Source: Symsagittifera roscoffensis (lineage: Eukaryota; Xenacoelomorpha; Acoela; Convolutidae). Taken from it: a DNA stretch of 64,000 nucleotides. The stretch is taken from positions 3,014,580 through 3,078,579 of the forward strand of contig NC_087063.1 in NCBI RefSeq assembly GCF_963678635.1, in the 5' to 3' direction. A program made the position numbers and the translations under genes. The first letter of the stretch is position 1. Each line of letters starts with the position of its first letter. Shown here piece by piece: positions 23,401-38,000 of the stretch. A model generated the notes under the pieces. It searched no databases and had not been told where the DNA came from. It saw nothing but the letters and a program-made list of their open reading frames with translations.

Positions 23401-26400
23401 GACGTATCCACAAATGAATGAAAAGGTTTCTCATGATATTCCCTCGTGGGTAATATGGCCCGTATTGTGTCATATAATCACCAGGGAAACAAAATATGCT
23501 GCGTGTTAATCCATTGCTACTTGATGTTGCGTTTTTCATGACGTATCCACATATGAGTGAAATTGTTTTTCATAATATTCCCTCGTGGGCAATATGGCCG
23601 GTATTCTGTGTCATATAATCACCAGGGAAATAAAATCTGCTGCGTCTGAATCCATCTCTACTTGATGTTGCGATTTTCATGACGTATCCACAAATGAATG
23701 AAAAGGCTTCTCATGATATTCCCTCGTGGGCAATATGGCCTGTATTGTGTCATATAATCACCAGGGGAACAAAATATGCTGCGTGTTAATCCATTGCTAC
23801 TTGATGTTGCAATTATCATGACGCATCCACATATGAGTGAACATGTTTCTCATAATATTCACTCGTGGGCAATATGGCCTGTATTCTGTGTCTCATAACA
23901 CCAGGGAAATAAATTTTGCTGCGTGTTAATCCATCGCTGCTTGATGTTGCGGTATTCGTGACGTATCCTCATATGAGTGAAAATGTTTCTCATAATATTC
24001 ACTCGTGGCCAATATGGCTTGTATTGTGTCATATAAGCACCAGGAAATAAAAAATGCTGCGTGTTAATCGATCGCTACTTGATGTTGCGATTTTCATGAC
24101 GTATCCACAAATGAATGAAAAGGCTTCTCATGATATTCCCTCGTGGGTAATATGGCCCGTATTGTGTCATATAATCACCAGGGAAACAAAATATGCTGCG
24201 TGTTAATCCATTGCTACTTGATGTTGCGTTTTTCATGACGTATCCACATATGAGTGAAATTGTTTTTCATAATATTCCCTCGTGGGCAATATGGCCGGTA
24301 TTCTGTGTCATATAATCACCAGGGAAATAAAATCTGCTGCGTCTGAATCCATCTCTACTTGATGTTGCGATTTTCATGACGTATCCACATATGAATGAAA
24401 AGGCTTCTCATGATATTCCCTCGTGGGCAATATGGCCTGTATTGTGTCATATAATCACCAGGGGAACAAAATATGCTGCGTGTTAATCCATTGCTACTTG
24501 ATGTTGCAATTATCATGACGCATCCACATATGAGTGAACATGTTTCTCATAATATTCACTCGTGGGCAATATGGCCTGTATTCTGTGTCTCATAACACCA
24601 GGGAAATAAATTTTGCTGCGTGTTAATCCATCGCTGCTTGATGTTGCGGTATTCGTGACGTATCCACATATGAGTGAAAATGTTTCTCATAATATTCACT
24701 CGTGGCCAATATGGCTTGTATTCTGTGTCATATAAGCACCAGGAAATAAAAAATGCTGCGTGTTAATCGATCGCTACTTGATGTTGCGATTTTCATGACG
24801 TATCCACATATGAGTGAAAATGTTTCTCATAATATTCACTCGTGGGCAAAATTGGCTGTATTCTGTGTCTTATAATCACCAGGGAAATAAAATATGCTGC
24901 GTGTTAATCCATCGCTGCTTGAAGTTGCGTTTTTCATGACGTATCCACAAATGATTGAAATGTTTCTCATAATATTCCTTCGTGGGAAATATGGCCTGTA
25001 TTCTGTGTCATATAATCACCAGGAATCTAAAATCTACTGCGTGTTAATCCATCTCTACTTGATGTTGCGGTATTCGTGACGTATCCACATATGAGTGAAA
25101 ATGTTTCTCATAATATTCACTCGTGGCCAATATGGCTTGTATTGTGTCATATAAGCACCAGGAAATAAAAAATGCTGCGTGTTAATCGATCGCTACTTGA
25201 TGTTGCGATTTTCATGACGTATCCACAAATGAATGAAAAGGCTTCTCATGATATTCCCTCGTGGGTAATATGGCCCGTATTGTGTCATATAATCACCAGG
25301 GAAACAAAATATGCTGCGTGTTAATCCATTGCTACTTGATGTTGCGTTTTTCATGACGTATCCACATATGAGTGAAATTGTTTTTCATAATATTCCCTCG
25401 TGGGCAATATGGCCGGTATTCTGTGTCATATAATCACCAGGGAAATAAAATCTGCTGCGTCTGAATCCATCTCTACTTGATGTTGCGATTTTCATGACGT
25501 ATCCACAAATGAATGAAAAGGCTTCTCATGATATTCCCTCGTGGGCAATATGGCCTGTATTGTGTCATATAATCACCAGGGGAACAAAATATGCTGCGTG
25601 TTAATCCATTGCTACTTGATGTTGCAATTATCATGACGCATCCACATATGAGTGAACATGTTTCTCATAATATTCACTCGTGGGCAATATGGCCTGTATT
25701 CTGTGTCTCATAACACCAGGGAAATAAATTTTGCTGCGTGTTAATCCATCGCTGCTTGATGTTGCGGTATTCGTGACGTATCCACATATGAGTGAAAATG
25801 TTTCTCATAATATTCACTCGTGGCCAATATGGCTTGTATTGTGTCATATAAGCACCAGGAAATAAAAAATGCTGCGTGTTAATCGATCGCTACTTGATGT
25901 TGCGATTTTCATGACGTATCCACAAATGAATGAAAAGGCTTCTCATGATATTCCCTCGTGGGTAATATGGCCCGTATTGTGTCATATAATCACCAGGGAA
26001 ACAAAATATGCTGCGTGTTAATCCATTGCTACTTGATGTTGCGTTTTTCATGACGTATCCACATATGAGTGAAATTGTTTTTCATAATATTCCCTCGTGG
26101 GCAATATGGCCGGTATTCTGTGTCATATAATCACCAGGGAAATAAAATCTGCTGCGTCTGAATCCATCTCTACTTGATGTTGCGATTTTCATGACGTATC
26201 CACAAATGAATGAAAAGGCTTCTCATGATATTCCCTCGTGGGCAATATGGCCTGTATTGTGTCATAATCACCAGGGGAACAAAATATGCTGCGTGTTAAT
26301 CCATTGCTACTTGATGTTGCAATTATCATGACGCATCCACATATGAGTGAACATGTTTCTCATAATATTCACTCGTGGGCAATATGGCCTGTATTCTGTG

Positions 26401-28600
26401 TCTCATAACACCAGGGAAATAAATTTTGCTGCGTGTTAATCCATCGCTGCTTGATGTTGCGGTATTCGTGACGTATCCACATATGAGTGAAAATGTTTCT
26501 CATAATATTCACTCGTGGCCAATATGGCTTGTATTCTGTGTCATATAAGCACCAGGAAATAAAAAATGCTGCGTGTTAATCGATCGCTACTTGATGTTGC
26601 GATTTTCATGACGTATCCACATATGAGTGAAAATGTTTCTCATAATATTCACTCGTGGGCAAAATTGGCTGTATTCTGTGTCTTATAATCACCAGGGAAA
26701 TAAAATATGCTGCGTGTTAATCCATCGCTGCTTGAAGTTGCGATTTTCATGACGTATCCACAAATGATTGAAATGTTTCTCATAATATTCCTTCGTGGGA
26801 AATATGGCCTGTATTCTGTGTCATATAATCACCAGGAATCTAAAATCTACTGCGTGTTAATCCATCTCTACTTGATGTTGCGATTTTCATGACGTGTCCA
26901 CATATGAGTGAAAATGTTTCTCATAATATTCCCTCGTGGGCAATATGACCTGATTCTATTCTGTGTCATATAATCACCAGAGAACTAAAATATGCTGCGT
27001 GTTAATCCATCGCTACTTGATGTTGCGATTTTCATGACCTATCCACATATGAAAGAAAAGGTTTCGCATAATATTCCCTCGTGGGCATTATGGCCTGTAT
27101 TGTGTCATATAATCACCAGGGAAACAAAATATGCTGCGTGTTAATCCATTGCTACTTGATGTTGCCTTTTTCATGACGTACCCACATATGAGTGAAAATG
27201 TTTCTCATAATAGTGCCTCGTGGGCAATATTGCTTGTATTGTGTCATATAATCACCAGGGAAACAAAATATGCTGCGTGTTAATCCATCGCTACTTGTTG
27301 TTGCAATTTTCATGACGTATCCACATATGAGTGAAAATGTTACTTATAATGTTCCCTCGTGGGCAATATGGCCTGTATTGTGTCATATAATCAACAGGAA
27401 AACAAAATATGCTGCGTGTTAATCCATTACTACTTGATGTTGCGTTTTTCATGACGTATCCACATTTGAGTGAAATTGTTTCTCATAATATTCCCTCGTG
27501 GGCAATATGGCCTGTATTGTGTCATATAATCACCAGGGAAATGAAATATGCTGCGTGTTAATCCATCGCTACTTGATGTTGCGTTTTTCATGACGTACCC
27601 ACAAATGATTGAAATGTTTCTCATAATATTCCTTCGTGGGAAATGTGGCCTGTATTCTGTGTCATATAATCACCAGGAATCTAAAATCTACTGCGTGTTA
27701 ATCCATCTCTACTTGATGTTGCGATTTTCATGACGTGTCCACATATGAGTGAAAATGTTTCTCATAATATTCCCTCGTGGGCAATCTGGCCTGATTCTAT
27801 TCTGTGTCATATAATCACCAGAGAACTAAAATATGCTGCGTGTTAATCCATCGCTACTTGATGTTGCGATTTTCATGACCTATCCACATATGAATGAAAA
27901 GGTTTCGCATAATATTCCCTCGTGGGCATTATGGCCTGTATTGTGTCATATAATCACCAGGGAAACAAAATATGCTGCGTGTTAATCCATTGCTACTTGA
28001 TGTTGCCTTTTTCATGACGTATCCACAAATGAGTGAAAATGTTTCTCATAATAGTCCCTCGTGGGCAATATGGCCTGTATTCTGTGTCATATAATCACCA
28101 GGGAAATAAAGTCTGCTGCGTGTTAATCCATCGCTACTTGATGTTGCGATTTTCATGACGTATCCACAAATGAATGAAAAGGTTTCTCATGATATTCCCT
28201 CGTGGGTAATATGGCCTGTATTGTGTCATATAATCACCAGAAAAACAAAATATGCTGCGTGTTAATCCATTGCTACTTGATGTTGCGTTTTTCATGACGT
28301 ATCCACATATGAGTGAAAATGTTTTTCATAATATTCCTTCGTGGGCAATATGGCCGGTATTCTGTGTCATTTAATCACCAGGGAAATAAAATCTGCTGCG
28401 TCTGAATCCATCTCTACTTGATGTTGCGATTTTCATGACGTATCCACAAATGAATGAAAAGGTTTCTCATGATATTCCCTCGTGGGCAATATGGCCTGTA
28501 TTGTGTCATATAATCACCAGAAAAACAAAATATGCTGCGTGTTAATCCATTGCTACTTGATGTTGCAATTATCATGACGCATCCACATATGAGTGATTAT
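17460..28600. repeat. Higher-order repeats of about 16 monomers (about 2.24 kb)
   Basis: A marked block containing a CAGGAATCTAAAATCTACTG (or CAGGATTCT) variant occurs at about 18306, 20551, 22792, 24894, 26707 and 27548. The first two spacings are 2245 and 2241 bp; later ones (2102, 1813, 841) are shorter, as expected from unequal exchange. Confidence 0.8.
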
Positions 28601-31600
28601 GTTTCTCATAATATTCACTCGTGGGCAATATGGCCTGTATTCTGTGTCATATAACACCAGGGAAATAAATTTTTCTGCGTGTTAATCCATCGCTGCTTGA
28701 TGTTGCGGTGTTCGTGACGTATCCACATATGAGTGAAAATGTTTCTCATAATATTCACTCGTGGGCAATATGGCTTGTATTCTGTGTCATATAATCACCA
28801 GGAAATAAAAAACGCTGCGTGTTAATCGATTGCTACTTGATGTTGCGGTTTTCATGACGTATCCACATATGAGTGAAAATGTTTCTCATAATATTCTCTC
28901 GTGGGCAACATGGCCTGTATTCTGTGTCATATAATCACCAGGGAAACAAAACCTGCTGCGCGTTAATCCATCGCTACTTGATGTTGCGATTTTCATGACG
29001 TATCCACAAATGAGTGAAAATTTTTCTCATAGTATTCCCTCGTGGGCAATATGGCCTGTATTCTGTGTCATATAATCACCAGGGAAATAAAATATGCTGC
29101 GTGTTAATCCACCGCTGCTTGATGTTACGATTTTCATGACGTATCCACATATGAGTGAAAATGTTTCTTATAATTTTCCCTCGTGGGCAATATGGCCTAC
29201 ATTTTGTCATATAATCACCAGGCAAAATAAAATATGCTGCGTGTTAATCAATCGCTACTTGATGTTGCGTTTTTCATGACGTATCCACATATGAGTGAGA
29301 ATGTTTCTTATAATTTTCCCTCGTGGGCAATATGACCTGTATTGTGTCATATAATCACCAGGAAAATGAAATATGCTGCGTGTTAATCCATCGCTACTTA
29401 ATGTTGCGTTTTTCATGATGTATCCACAAATGATTGAAAAGGTGTCTCATGATATTCCCTCGTGGGCAATATGCCCTGTATTGTGTCATATAATCACCAG
29501 GGAAATAAAATATGCTGCGTGTTAATCCATCGCTGCTTGATGTTGCGGTTTTCATGACGTATCCACATATGAGTGAAAGTGTTTCTCATAATATTCCCTC
29601 GTGGGTAATAAGGCCTGTATTCTCTGTCATATAATCACCAGGGAAATAAAATATGCTGCGTGTTAATCCATCGCTGCTTGATGTTGCGGTTTTCATGGCG
29701 TATCCACAAATGAGTGAAAATTTTTCTCATAGTATTCCCTCGTGGGCAATATGGCCTGTATTCTGTGTCATATAATCACCAGGGAAATAAAATATGCTGC
29801 GTGTTAATCCACCGCTACTTGATGTTACGATTTTCATGACGTATCCACATATGAGTGAAAATGTTTCTTATAATTTTCCCTCGTGGGCAATATGGCCTAC
29901 ATTTTGTCATATAATCACCAGGCAAACAAAATATGCTGCGTGTTAATCAATCGCTACTTGATGTTGCGTTTTTCATGACGTATCCACATATGAGTGAGAA
30001 TGTTTCTCATAATATTCCCTCGTGGGCAATATGACCTGTATTGTGTCATATAATCACCAGGAAAATGAAATATGCTGCGTGTTAATCCATCGCTACTTAA
30101 TGTTGCGTTTTCATGATGTGTCCACAAATGAATGAAAAGGTGTCTCATGATATTCCCTCGTGGGCAATATGGCCTGTATTGTGTCATATAATCACCAGGG
30201 AAATAAAATATGCTGCGTGTTAATCCATCGCTGCTTGATGTTGCGGTTTTCATGACGTATCCACATATGAGTGAAAATGTTTCTCATAATATTCTCTCGT
30301 GGGCAACATGGCCTGTATTCTGTGTCATATAATCACCAGGGAAACAAAACCTGCTGCCCGTTAATCCATCGCTACTTGATGTTGCGATTTTCATGGCGTA
30401 TCCACAAATGAGTGAAAATTTTTCTCATAGTATTCCCTCGTGGGCAATATGGCCTGTATTCTGCGTCATATAATCACCAGGGAAATAAAATATGCTGCGT
30501 GTTAATCCACCGCTACTTGATGTTACGATTTTCATGACGTATCCACATATGAGTGAAAATGTTTCTTATAATTTTCCCTCGTGGGCAATATGGCCTACAT
30601 TTTGTCATATAATCACTAGGCAAACAAAATATGCTGCGTGTTAATCAATCGCTACTTGATGTTGCGTTTTTCATGACGTATCCACATATGAGTGAGAATG
30701 TTTCTCATAATATTCCCTCGTGGGCAATATGACCTGTATTGTGTCATATAATCACCAGGAAAATGAAATATGCTGCGTGTTAATCCATCGCTACTTAATG
30801 TTGCGTTTTTCATGATGTATCCACAAATGAATGAAAAGGTTTCTCATGATATCTCCTCGTGGGCAATATGGCCTGTATTGTGTCATATAATCACCAGGGA
30901 AATAAAATATGCTGCGTGTTAATCCACCGCTACTTGATGTTACGATTTTCATGACGTATCCACATATGAGTGAAAATGTTTCTTATAATTTTCCCTCGTG
31001 GGCAATATGGCCTACATTTTGTCATATAATCACCAGGCAAACAAAATATGCTGCGTGTTAATCAATCGCTACTTGATGTTGCGATTTTCATGACGTATCC
31101 ACAAATGAGTGAAAATGTTTCTCATATTATTCCCTCGTGGGCAATATGGCCTGTGTTTTGTGTCATATAATCACCAGGGAAATAAAGTCTGCGTGTTAAT
31201 CCATCGCTACTTGATGTTGCGGTTTTCATGACGTATCCACATATGAGTGAAAATGGTTCTCATAATTTTCCCTCGTGGGCAATATGGCCTGTGTTCTGTG
31301 TCATATAATCACCAGGGAAATATAATCTGCTGCGTGTTAATCCACTGCTACTTGATGTTGCGTTTTTCATGACGTATCCACATATGAGTGAAAATGTTTT
31401 CCATAATATTCCCTCGTGGGCAATATGGCCGGTATTCTGTGTCATTTAATCACCAGGGAAATAAAATCTGCTGCGTCTGAATCCATTGCTACTTAATGTT
31501 GCAATTATCATGACGCATCCACATATGAGTGAACATGTTTCTCATAATATTCACTCGTGGGCAATATGGCCTGTATTGTGTCATATAATCACCAGGGAAA

Positions 31601-33659
31601 CAAAATATGCTGCGTGTTAATCCATTGCTACTTAATGTTGCAATTATCATGACGCATCCACATATGAGTGAACATGTTTCTCATAATATTCACTCGTGGG
31701 CAATATGGCCTGTATTCTGTGTCATATAACACCAGGGAAATAAATTTTGCTGCGTGTTAATCCATCGCTGCTTGATGTTGCGGTATTCGTGACGTATCCA
31801 CATATGAGTGAAAATGTTTCTCATAATATTCACTCGTGGGCAATATGGCTTGTATTCTGTGTCATATAATCACCAGGAAATAAAAAATGCTGCGTGTTAA
31901 TCGATCGCTACTTGATGTTGCGATTTCCATGACGTATCCACATATGAGTGAAAATTTTTCTCATAATATTCCCTCGTGGGCAATATTGCCTGTTTTCTGT
32001 GTCTTATAATCACCAGGGAAATAAAATATGCTGCTTGTTAATCCATCGCTGCTTGATGTTGCGGTTTTCATGACGTATCCACATATGAATGAAAGTGTTT
32101 CTCATAATATTCCCTCGTGGGTAATAAGGCCTGTAATCTCTGTCATATAATCACCAGGGAAATAAAATATGCTGCGTGTTAATCCATCGCTGCTTGATGT
32201 TGCGGTTTTCATGACGTATCCACATATGAGTGAAAATGTTTCTCATAATATTCCCTCGTGGGCAATATGGCCTGTATTGTGTCATATAATCACCAGGGAA
32301 ATAAAATATGCTGCGTGTTAATGCACCGCTACTTGATGTTACGATTTTCATGACGTATCCACATATGAGTGAAAATGTTTCTTATAATTTTCCCTCGTGG
32401 GCAATATGGCCTACATTTTGTCATATAATCACCAGGCAAACAAAATATGCTGCGTGTTAATCAATCGCTACTTGATGTTGCGATTTTCATGACGTATCCA
32501 CAAATGAGTGAAAATGTTTCTCATATTTTTCCCTCGTGGGCAATATGGCCTGTGTTCTGTGTCATATAATCACCAGGGAAATAAAGTCTGCTGCGTGTTA
32601 ATCCATCGCTACTTGATGTTGCGGTTTTCATGACGTATCCATATATGAGTGAAAATGTTTCTCATAATTTTCCCTCGTGGGCAATATGGCCTGTGTTCTG
32701 TGTCATATAATCACCAGGGAAATATAATCTGCTGCGTGTTAATCCATTGCTACTTGATGTTGCGTTTTTCATGACGTATCCACATATGAGTGAAAATGTT
32801 TTTCATAATATTCCTTCGTGGGCAATATGGCCGGTATTCTGTGTCATATAATCACCAGGGAAATAAAATCTGCTGCGTCTGAATCCATCTCTGCTTGATG
32901 TTGCGATTTTCATGACGTATCCACAAATGAATGAAAAGGTTTCTCATGATATTCCCTCGTGGGCAATATGGCCTGTATTGTGTCATATAATCACCAGGGA
33001 AACAAAATATGCTGCGTGTTAATCCATTGCTACTTGATGTTGCAATTATCATGACGCATCCACATATGAGTGAACATGTTTCTCATAATATTCACTCGTG
33101 GGCAATATGGCCTGTATTCTGTGTCATATAACACTAGGGAAATAAATTTTGCTGCGTGTTAATCCATCGCTACTTGATGTTGCGGTTTTCATGACGTATC
33201 CACATATGAGTGAAAATGTTTCTCATAATATTCCCTCGTGGGCAATATGGCCTGTATTGTGTCATATAATCACCAGGGAAATAAAATATGCTGCGTGTTA
33301 ATCCACCTCTACTTGATGTTACGATTTTCATGACGTATCCACATATGAGTGAAAATGTTTATAATTTTCCCTCGTGGGCAATATGGCCTACATTTTGTCA
33401 TATAATCACCAGGCAAACAAAATATGCTGCGTGTTAATCAATCGCTACTTGATGTTGCGTTTTTCATGACGTATCCACATATGAGTGAGAATGTTTCTCA
33501 TAATATTCCCTCGTGGGCAATATGACCTACATTTTGTCATATAATCAACAGGCAAACAAAATATGCTGCGTGTTAACCAATCGCTACTTGATGTTGCGAT
33601 TTTCATGACGTATCCACAAATGAGTGAAAATGTTTCTCATATTTTTCCCTCGTGGGCAA

Positions 33660-35040
33660 TATGGCCTGTGTTCTGTGTCATATAATCACCAGGGAAATAA
33701 AGTCTGCTGCGTGTTAATCCATCGCTACTTGATGTTGCGGTTTTCATGACGTATCCACATATGAGTGAAAATGTTTCTCATAATTTTCCCTCGTGGGCAA
33801 TATGGCCTGTGTTCTTTGTCATATAATCACCAGGGAAATATAATCTGCTGCGTGTTAATCCATTGCTACTTGATGTTGCGTTTTTCATGACGTATCCACA
33901 TATGAGTGAAAATGTTTTTCATAATATTCCTTCGTGGGCAATATGGCCGGTATTCTGTGTCAGATAATCACCAGGGAAATAAAATCTGCTGCGTCTGAAT
34001 CCATCTCTGCTTGATGTTGCGATTTTCATGACGTATCCACAAATGAATGAAAAGGTTTCTCATGATATTCCCTCGTGGGCAATATGGCCTGTATTGTGTC
34101 ATATAATCACCAGGGAAACAAAATATGCTGCGTGTTAATCCATTGCTACTTGATGTTGCAATTATCATGACGCATCCACACATGTTTCTCATAATATTCA
34201 CTCGTGGGCAATATGGCCTGTATTCTGTGTCATATAACACCAGGGAAATAAATTTTGCTGCGTGTTAATCCATCGCTGCTTGATGTTGCGGTATTCGTGA
34301 CGTAGCCACATATGAGTGAAAATGTTTCTCATAATATTCACTCGTGGGCAATATGGCCTGTGTTCTGTGTCATATAATCACCAGGGAAATAAAGTCTGCT
34401 GCGTGTTAATCCATCGCTACTTGATGTTGCGGTTTTCATGACGTATCCACATATGAGTGAAAATGTTTCTCATAATTTTCCCTCGTGGGCAATATGGCCT
34501 GTGTTCTTTGTCATATAATCACCAGGGAAATATAATCTGCTGCGTGTTAATCCATTGCTACTTGATGTTGCGTTTTTCATGACGTATCCACATATGAGTG
34601 AAAATGTTTTTCATAATATTCCTTCGTGGGCAATATGGCCGGTATTCTGTGTCAGATAATCACCAGGGAAATAAAATCTGCTGCGTCTGAATCCATCTCT
34701 GCTTGATGTTGCGATTTTCATGACGTATCCACAAATGAATGAAAAGGTTTCTCATGATATTCCCTCGTGGGCAATATGGCCTGTATTGTGTCATATAATC
34801 ACCAGGGAAACAAAATATGCTGCGTGTTAATCCATTGCTACTTGATGTTGCAATTATCATGACGCATCCACACATGTTTCTCATAATATTCACTCGTGGG
34901 CAATATGGCCTGTATTCTGTGTCATATAACACCAGGGAAATAAATTTTGCTGCGTGTTAATCCATCGCTGCTTGATGTTGCGGTATTCGTGACGTAGCCA
35001 CATATGAGTGAAAATGTTTCTCATAATATTCACTCGTGGG
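33660..35040. repeat. 692-bp tandem segmental duplication inside the array
   Basis: Two adjacent five-monomer blocks share a private 10-nt deletion (CGCATCCACACATG at about 34171 and 34863) and a TTCTTTGTCAT variant (about 33813 and 34505). Both pairs are offset by exactly 692 bp. Confidence 0.85.
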
Positions 35041-38000
35041 CAATATGGCTTGTGTTCTGTGTCATATAATCACAAGGAAATAAAAAATGCTGCGTGTTAA
35101 TCGATCGCTACTTGATGTTGCGATTTTCATGACGTATCCACATATGAGTGAAAATGTTTCTCATAATATTCCCTCGTGGGCAATACTGCCTGTATTCTGT
35201 GTCTTATAATCACCAGGGAAATAAAATATGCTGCGTGTTAATCCATCGCTGCTTGATGTTGCGGTATTCATGACGTATCCACATATGAGTGAAAGTGTTT
35301 CTCATAATATTCCCTCGTGGGTAAAAAGGCCTGTATTCTCTGTCATATAATCACCAGGGAAATAAAATATGCTGCGTGTTGATCCATCGCTGCTTGATGT
35401 TGCGGTTTTCATGACGTATCCACATATGAGTGAAAATGTTTCTCATAATATTCTCTCGTGGGCAACATGGCCTGTATTCTGTGTCATATAATCACCAGGG
35501 AAACAAAACCTGCTGCGCGTTAATCCATCGCTACTTGATGTTGCGTTTTTCATGACGTATCCACATATGAGTGAGAATGTTTCTCATAATATTCACTCGT
35601 GGGCAATATGACCTGTATTGTGTCATATAATCACCAGGAAAATGAAATATGCTGCGTGTTAATCCATCGCTACTTAATGTTGCGTTTTTCATGACGTATC
35701 CACAAATTAGTGTAAATATTTATCATAATATTCCCTCGTGGGAAATATGGCCTGTTTTCTGTGTCATATAATCACCAGGAGAATAAAATCTGCTGCGTGC
35801 TAATCCATCGCTACTTGATGTTGCGATTTTCATGAACTATCCACATATGAGTGAAAATCTTTCTCATAATATTCTCTCGTGAGCAACATGGCCTGTATTC
35901 TGTGTCATATAATCACCAGGGAAACAAAACCTGCTGCGCGTTAATCCATCGCTACTTGATGTTGCGATTTTCATGACGTATCCACAAATGAGTGAAAATG
36001 TTTCTCATAGTATTCCCTCATGGGCAATATGGCCTGTATTCTGTGTCATATAATCACCAGGGAAATAAAATATGCTGCGTGTTAATCCACCGCTACTTGA
36101 TGTTACGATTTTCATGACGTATCCACATATGAGTGAGAATGTTTCTCATAATATTCACTCGTGGGCAATATGACCTGTATTGTGTCATATAATCACCAGG
36201 AAAATGAAATATGCTGCGTGTTAATCCATCGCTACTTAATGTTGCGTTTTTCATGGCGTATCCACAAATTAGTGTAAATGTTTATCATAATATTCCTTCG
36301 TGGGAAATATGGCCTGTATTCTGTGTCATATAATCACCAGGAGAGTAAAATCTGCTGCGTGTTAATCCATCGCTACTTGATGTTGCGATTTTCATGAACT
36401 ATCCACAAATGAGTGAAAATCTTTCTCATAATATTCTCTCGTGGGCAACATGGCCTGTATTCTGTGTCATATAATCACCAGGGAAACAAAACCTGCTGCG
36501 CGTTAATCCATCGCTACTTGATGTTGCGATTTTCATGACGTATCCACAAATGAGTGAAAATGTTTCTCATAGTATTCCCTCATGGGCAATATGGCCTGTA
36601 TTCTGTGTCATATAATCACCAGGGAAATAAAATATGCTGCGTGTTAATCCACCGCTACTTGATGTTACGATTTTCATGACGTATCCACATATGAGTGAGA
36701 ATGTTTCTCATAATATTCCCTCGTGGGCAATATGACCTGTATTGTGTCATATAATCACCAGGAAAATGAAATATGCTGCGTGTTAATCCATCGCTACTTA
36801 ATGTTGCGTTTTTCATGACGTATCCACAAATGAGTGTAAATGTTTATCATAATATTCCCTCATGGGCAATATGGCCTGTATTCTGTGTCATATAATCACC
36901 AGGGAAATAAAATATGCTGCGTGTTAATCCACCGCTACTTGATGTTACGATTTTCATGACGTATCCACATATGAGTGAGAATGTTTCTCATAATTTTCCC
37001 TCGTGGGCAATATGGCCTACATTTTGTCATATAATCACCAGCCAAACAAAATATGCTGCGTGTTAATCCATCGCTACTTGATGTTGCGTTTTTCATGACG
37101 TATCCACATATGAGTGAGAATGTTTCTCATAATATTCCCTCGTGGGCAATATGACCTGTATTGTGTCATATAATCACCAGGAAAATGAAATATGCTGCGT
37201 GTTAATCCATCGCTACTTAATGTTGCGTTTTTCATGACGTATCCACAAATTAGTGTAAATGTTTATCATAATATTCCCTCGTGGGAAAAATGGCCTGTAT
37301 TCTGTGTCATATAATCACCAGGAGAATAAAATTTGCTGCGTGTTAATCCATCGCTACTTGATGTTGCGATTTTCATTACGTATCCACAAATGAGTGAAAA
37401 TGTTTCTCATAGTATTCCCTCATGGGCAATATGGCCTGTATTCTGTGTCATATAATCACCAGGGAAATAAAATATGCTGCGTGTTAATCCACCGCTACTT
37501 GATGTTACGATTTTCATGACGTATCCACATATGAGTGAAAATGTTTCTTATAATTTTCCCTCGTGGGCAATATGGCCTACATTTTGTCATATAATCACCA
37601 GCCAAACAAAATATGCTGCGTGTTAATCCATCGCTACTTGATGTTGCGTTTTTCATGACGTATCCACATATGAGTGAGAATGTTTCTCATAATATTCCCT
37701 CGTGGCAATATGACCTGTATTGTGTCATATAATCACCAGGAAAATGAAATATGCTGCGTGTTAATCCATCGCTACTTAATGTTGCGTTTTTCATGACGTA
37801 TCCACAAATTAGTGTAAATGTTTATCATAATATTCCCTCGTGGGAAAAATGGCCTGTATTCTGTGTCATATAATCACCAGGAGAATAAAATTTGCTGCGT
37901 GTTAATCCATCGCTACTTGATGTTGCGATTTTCATGAACTATCCACATATGAGTGAAAATCTTTCTCATAATTTTCCCTCGTGGGCAATATGGCCTGTTT

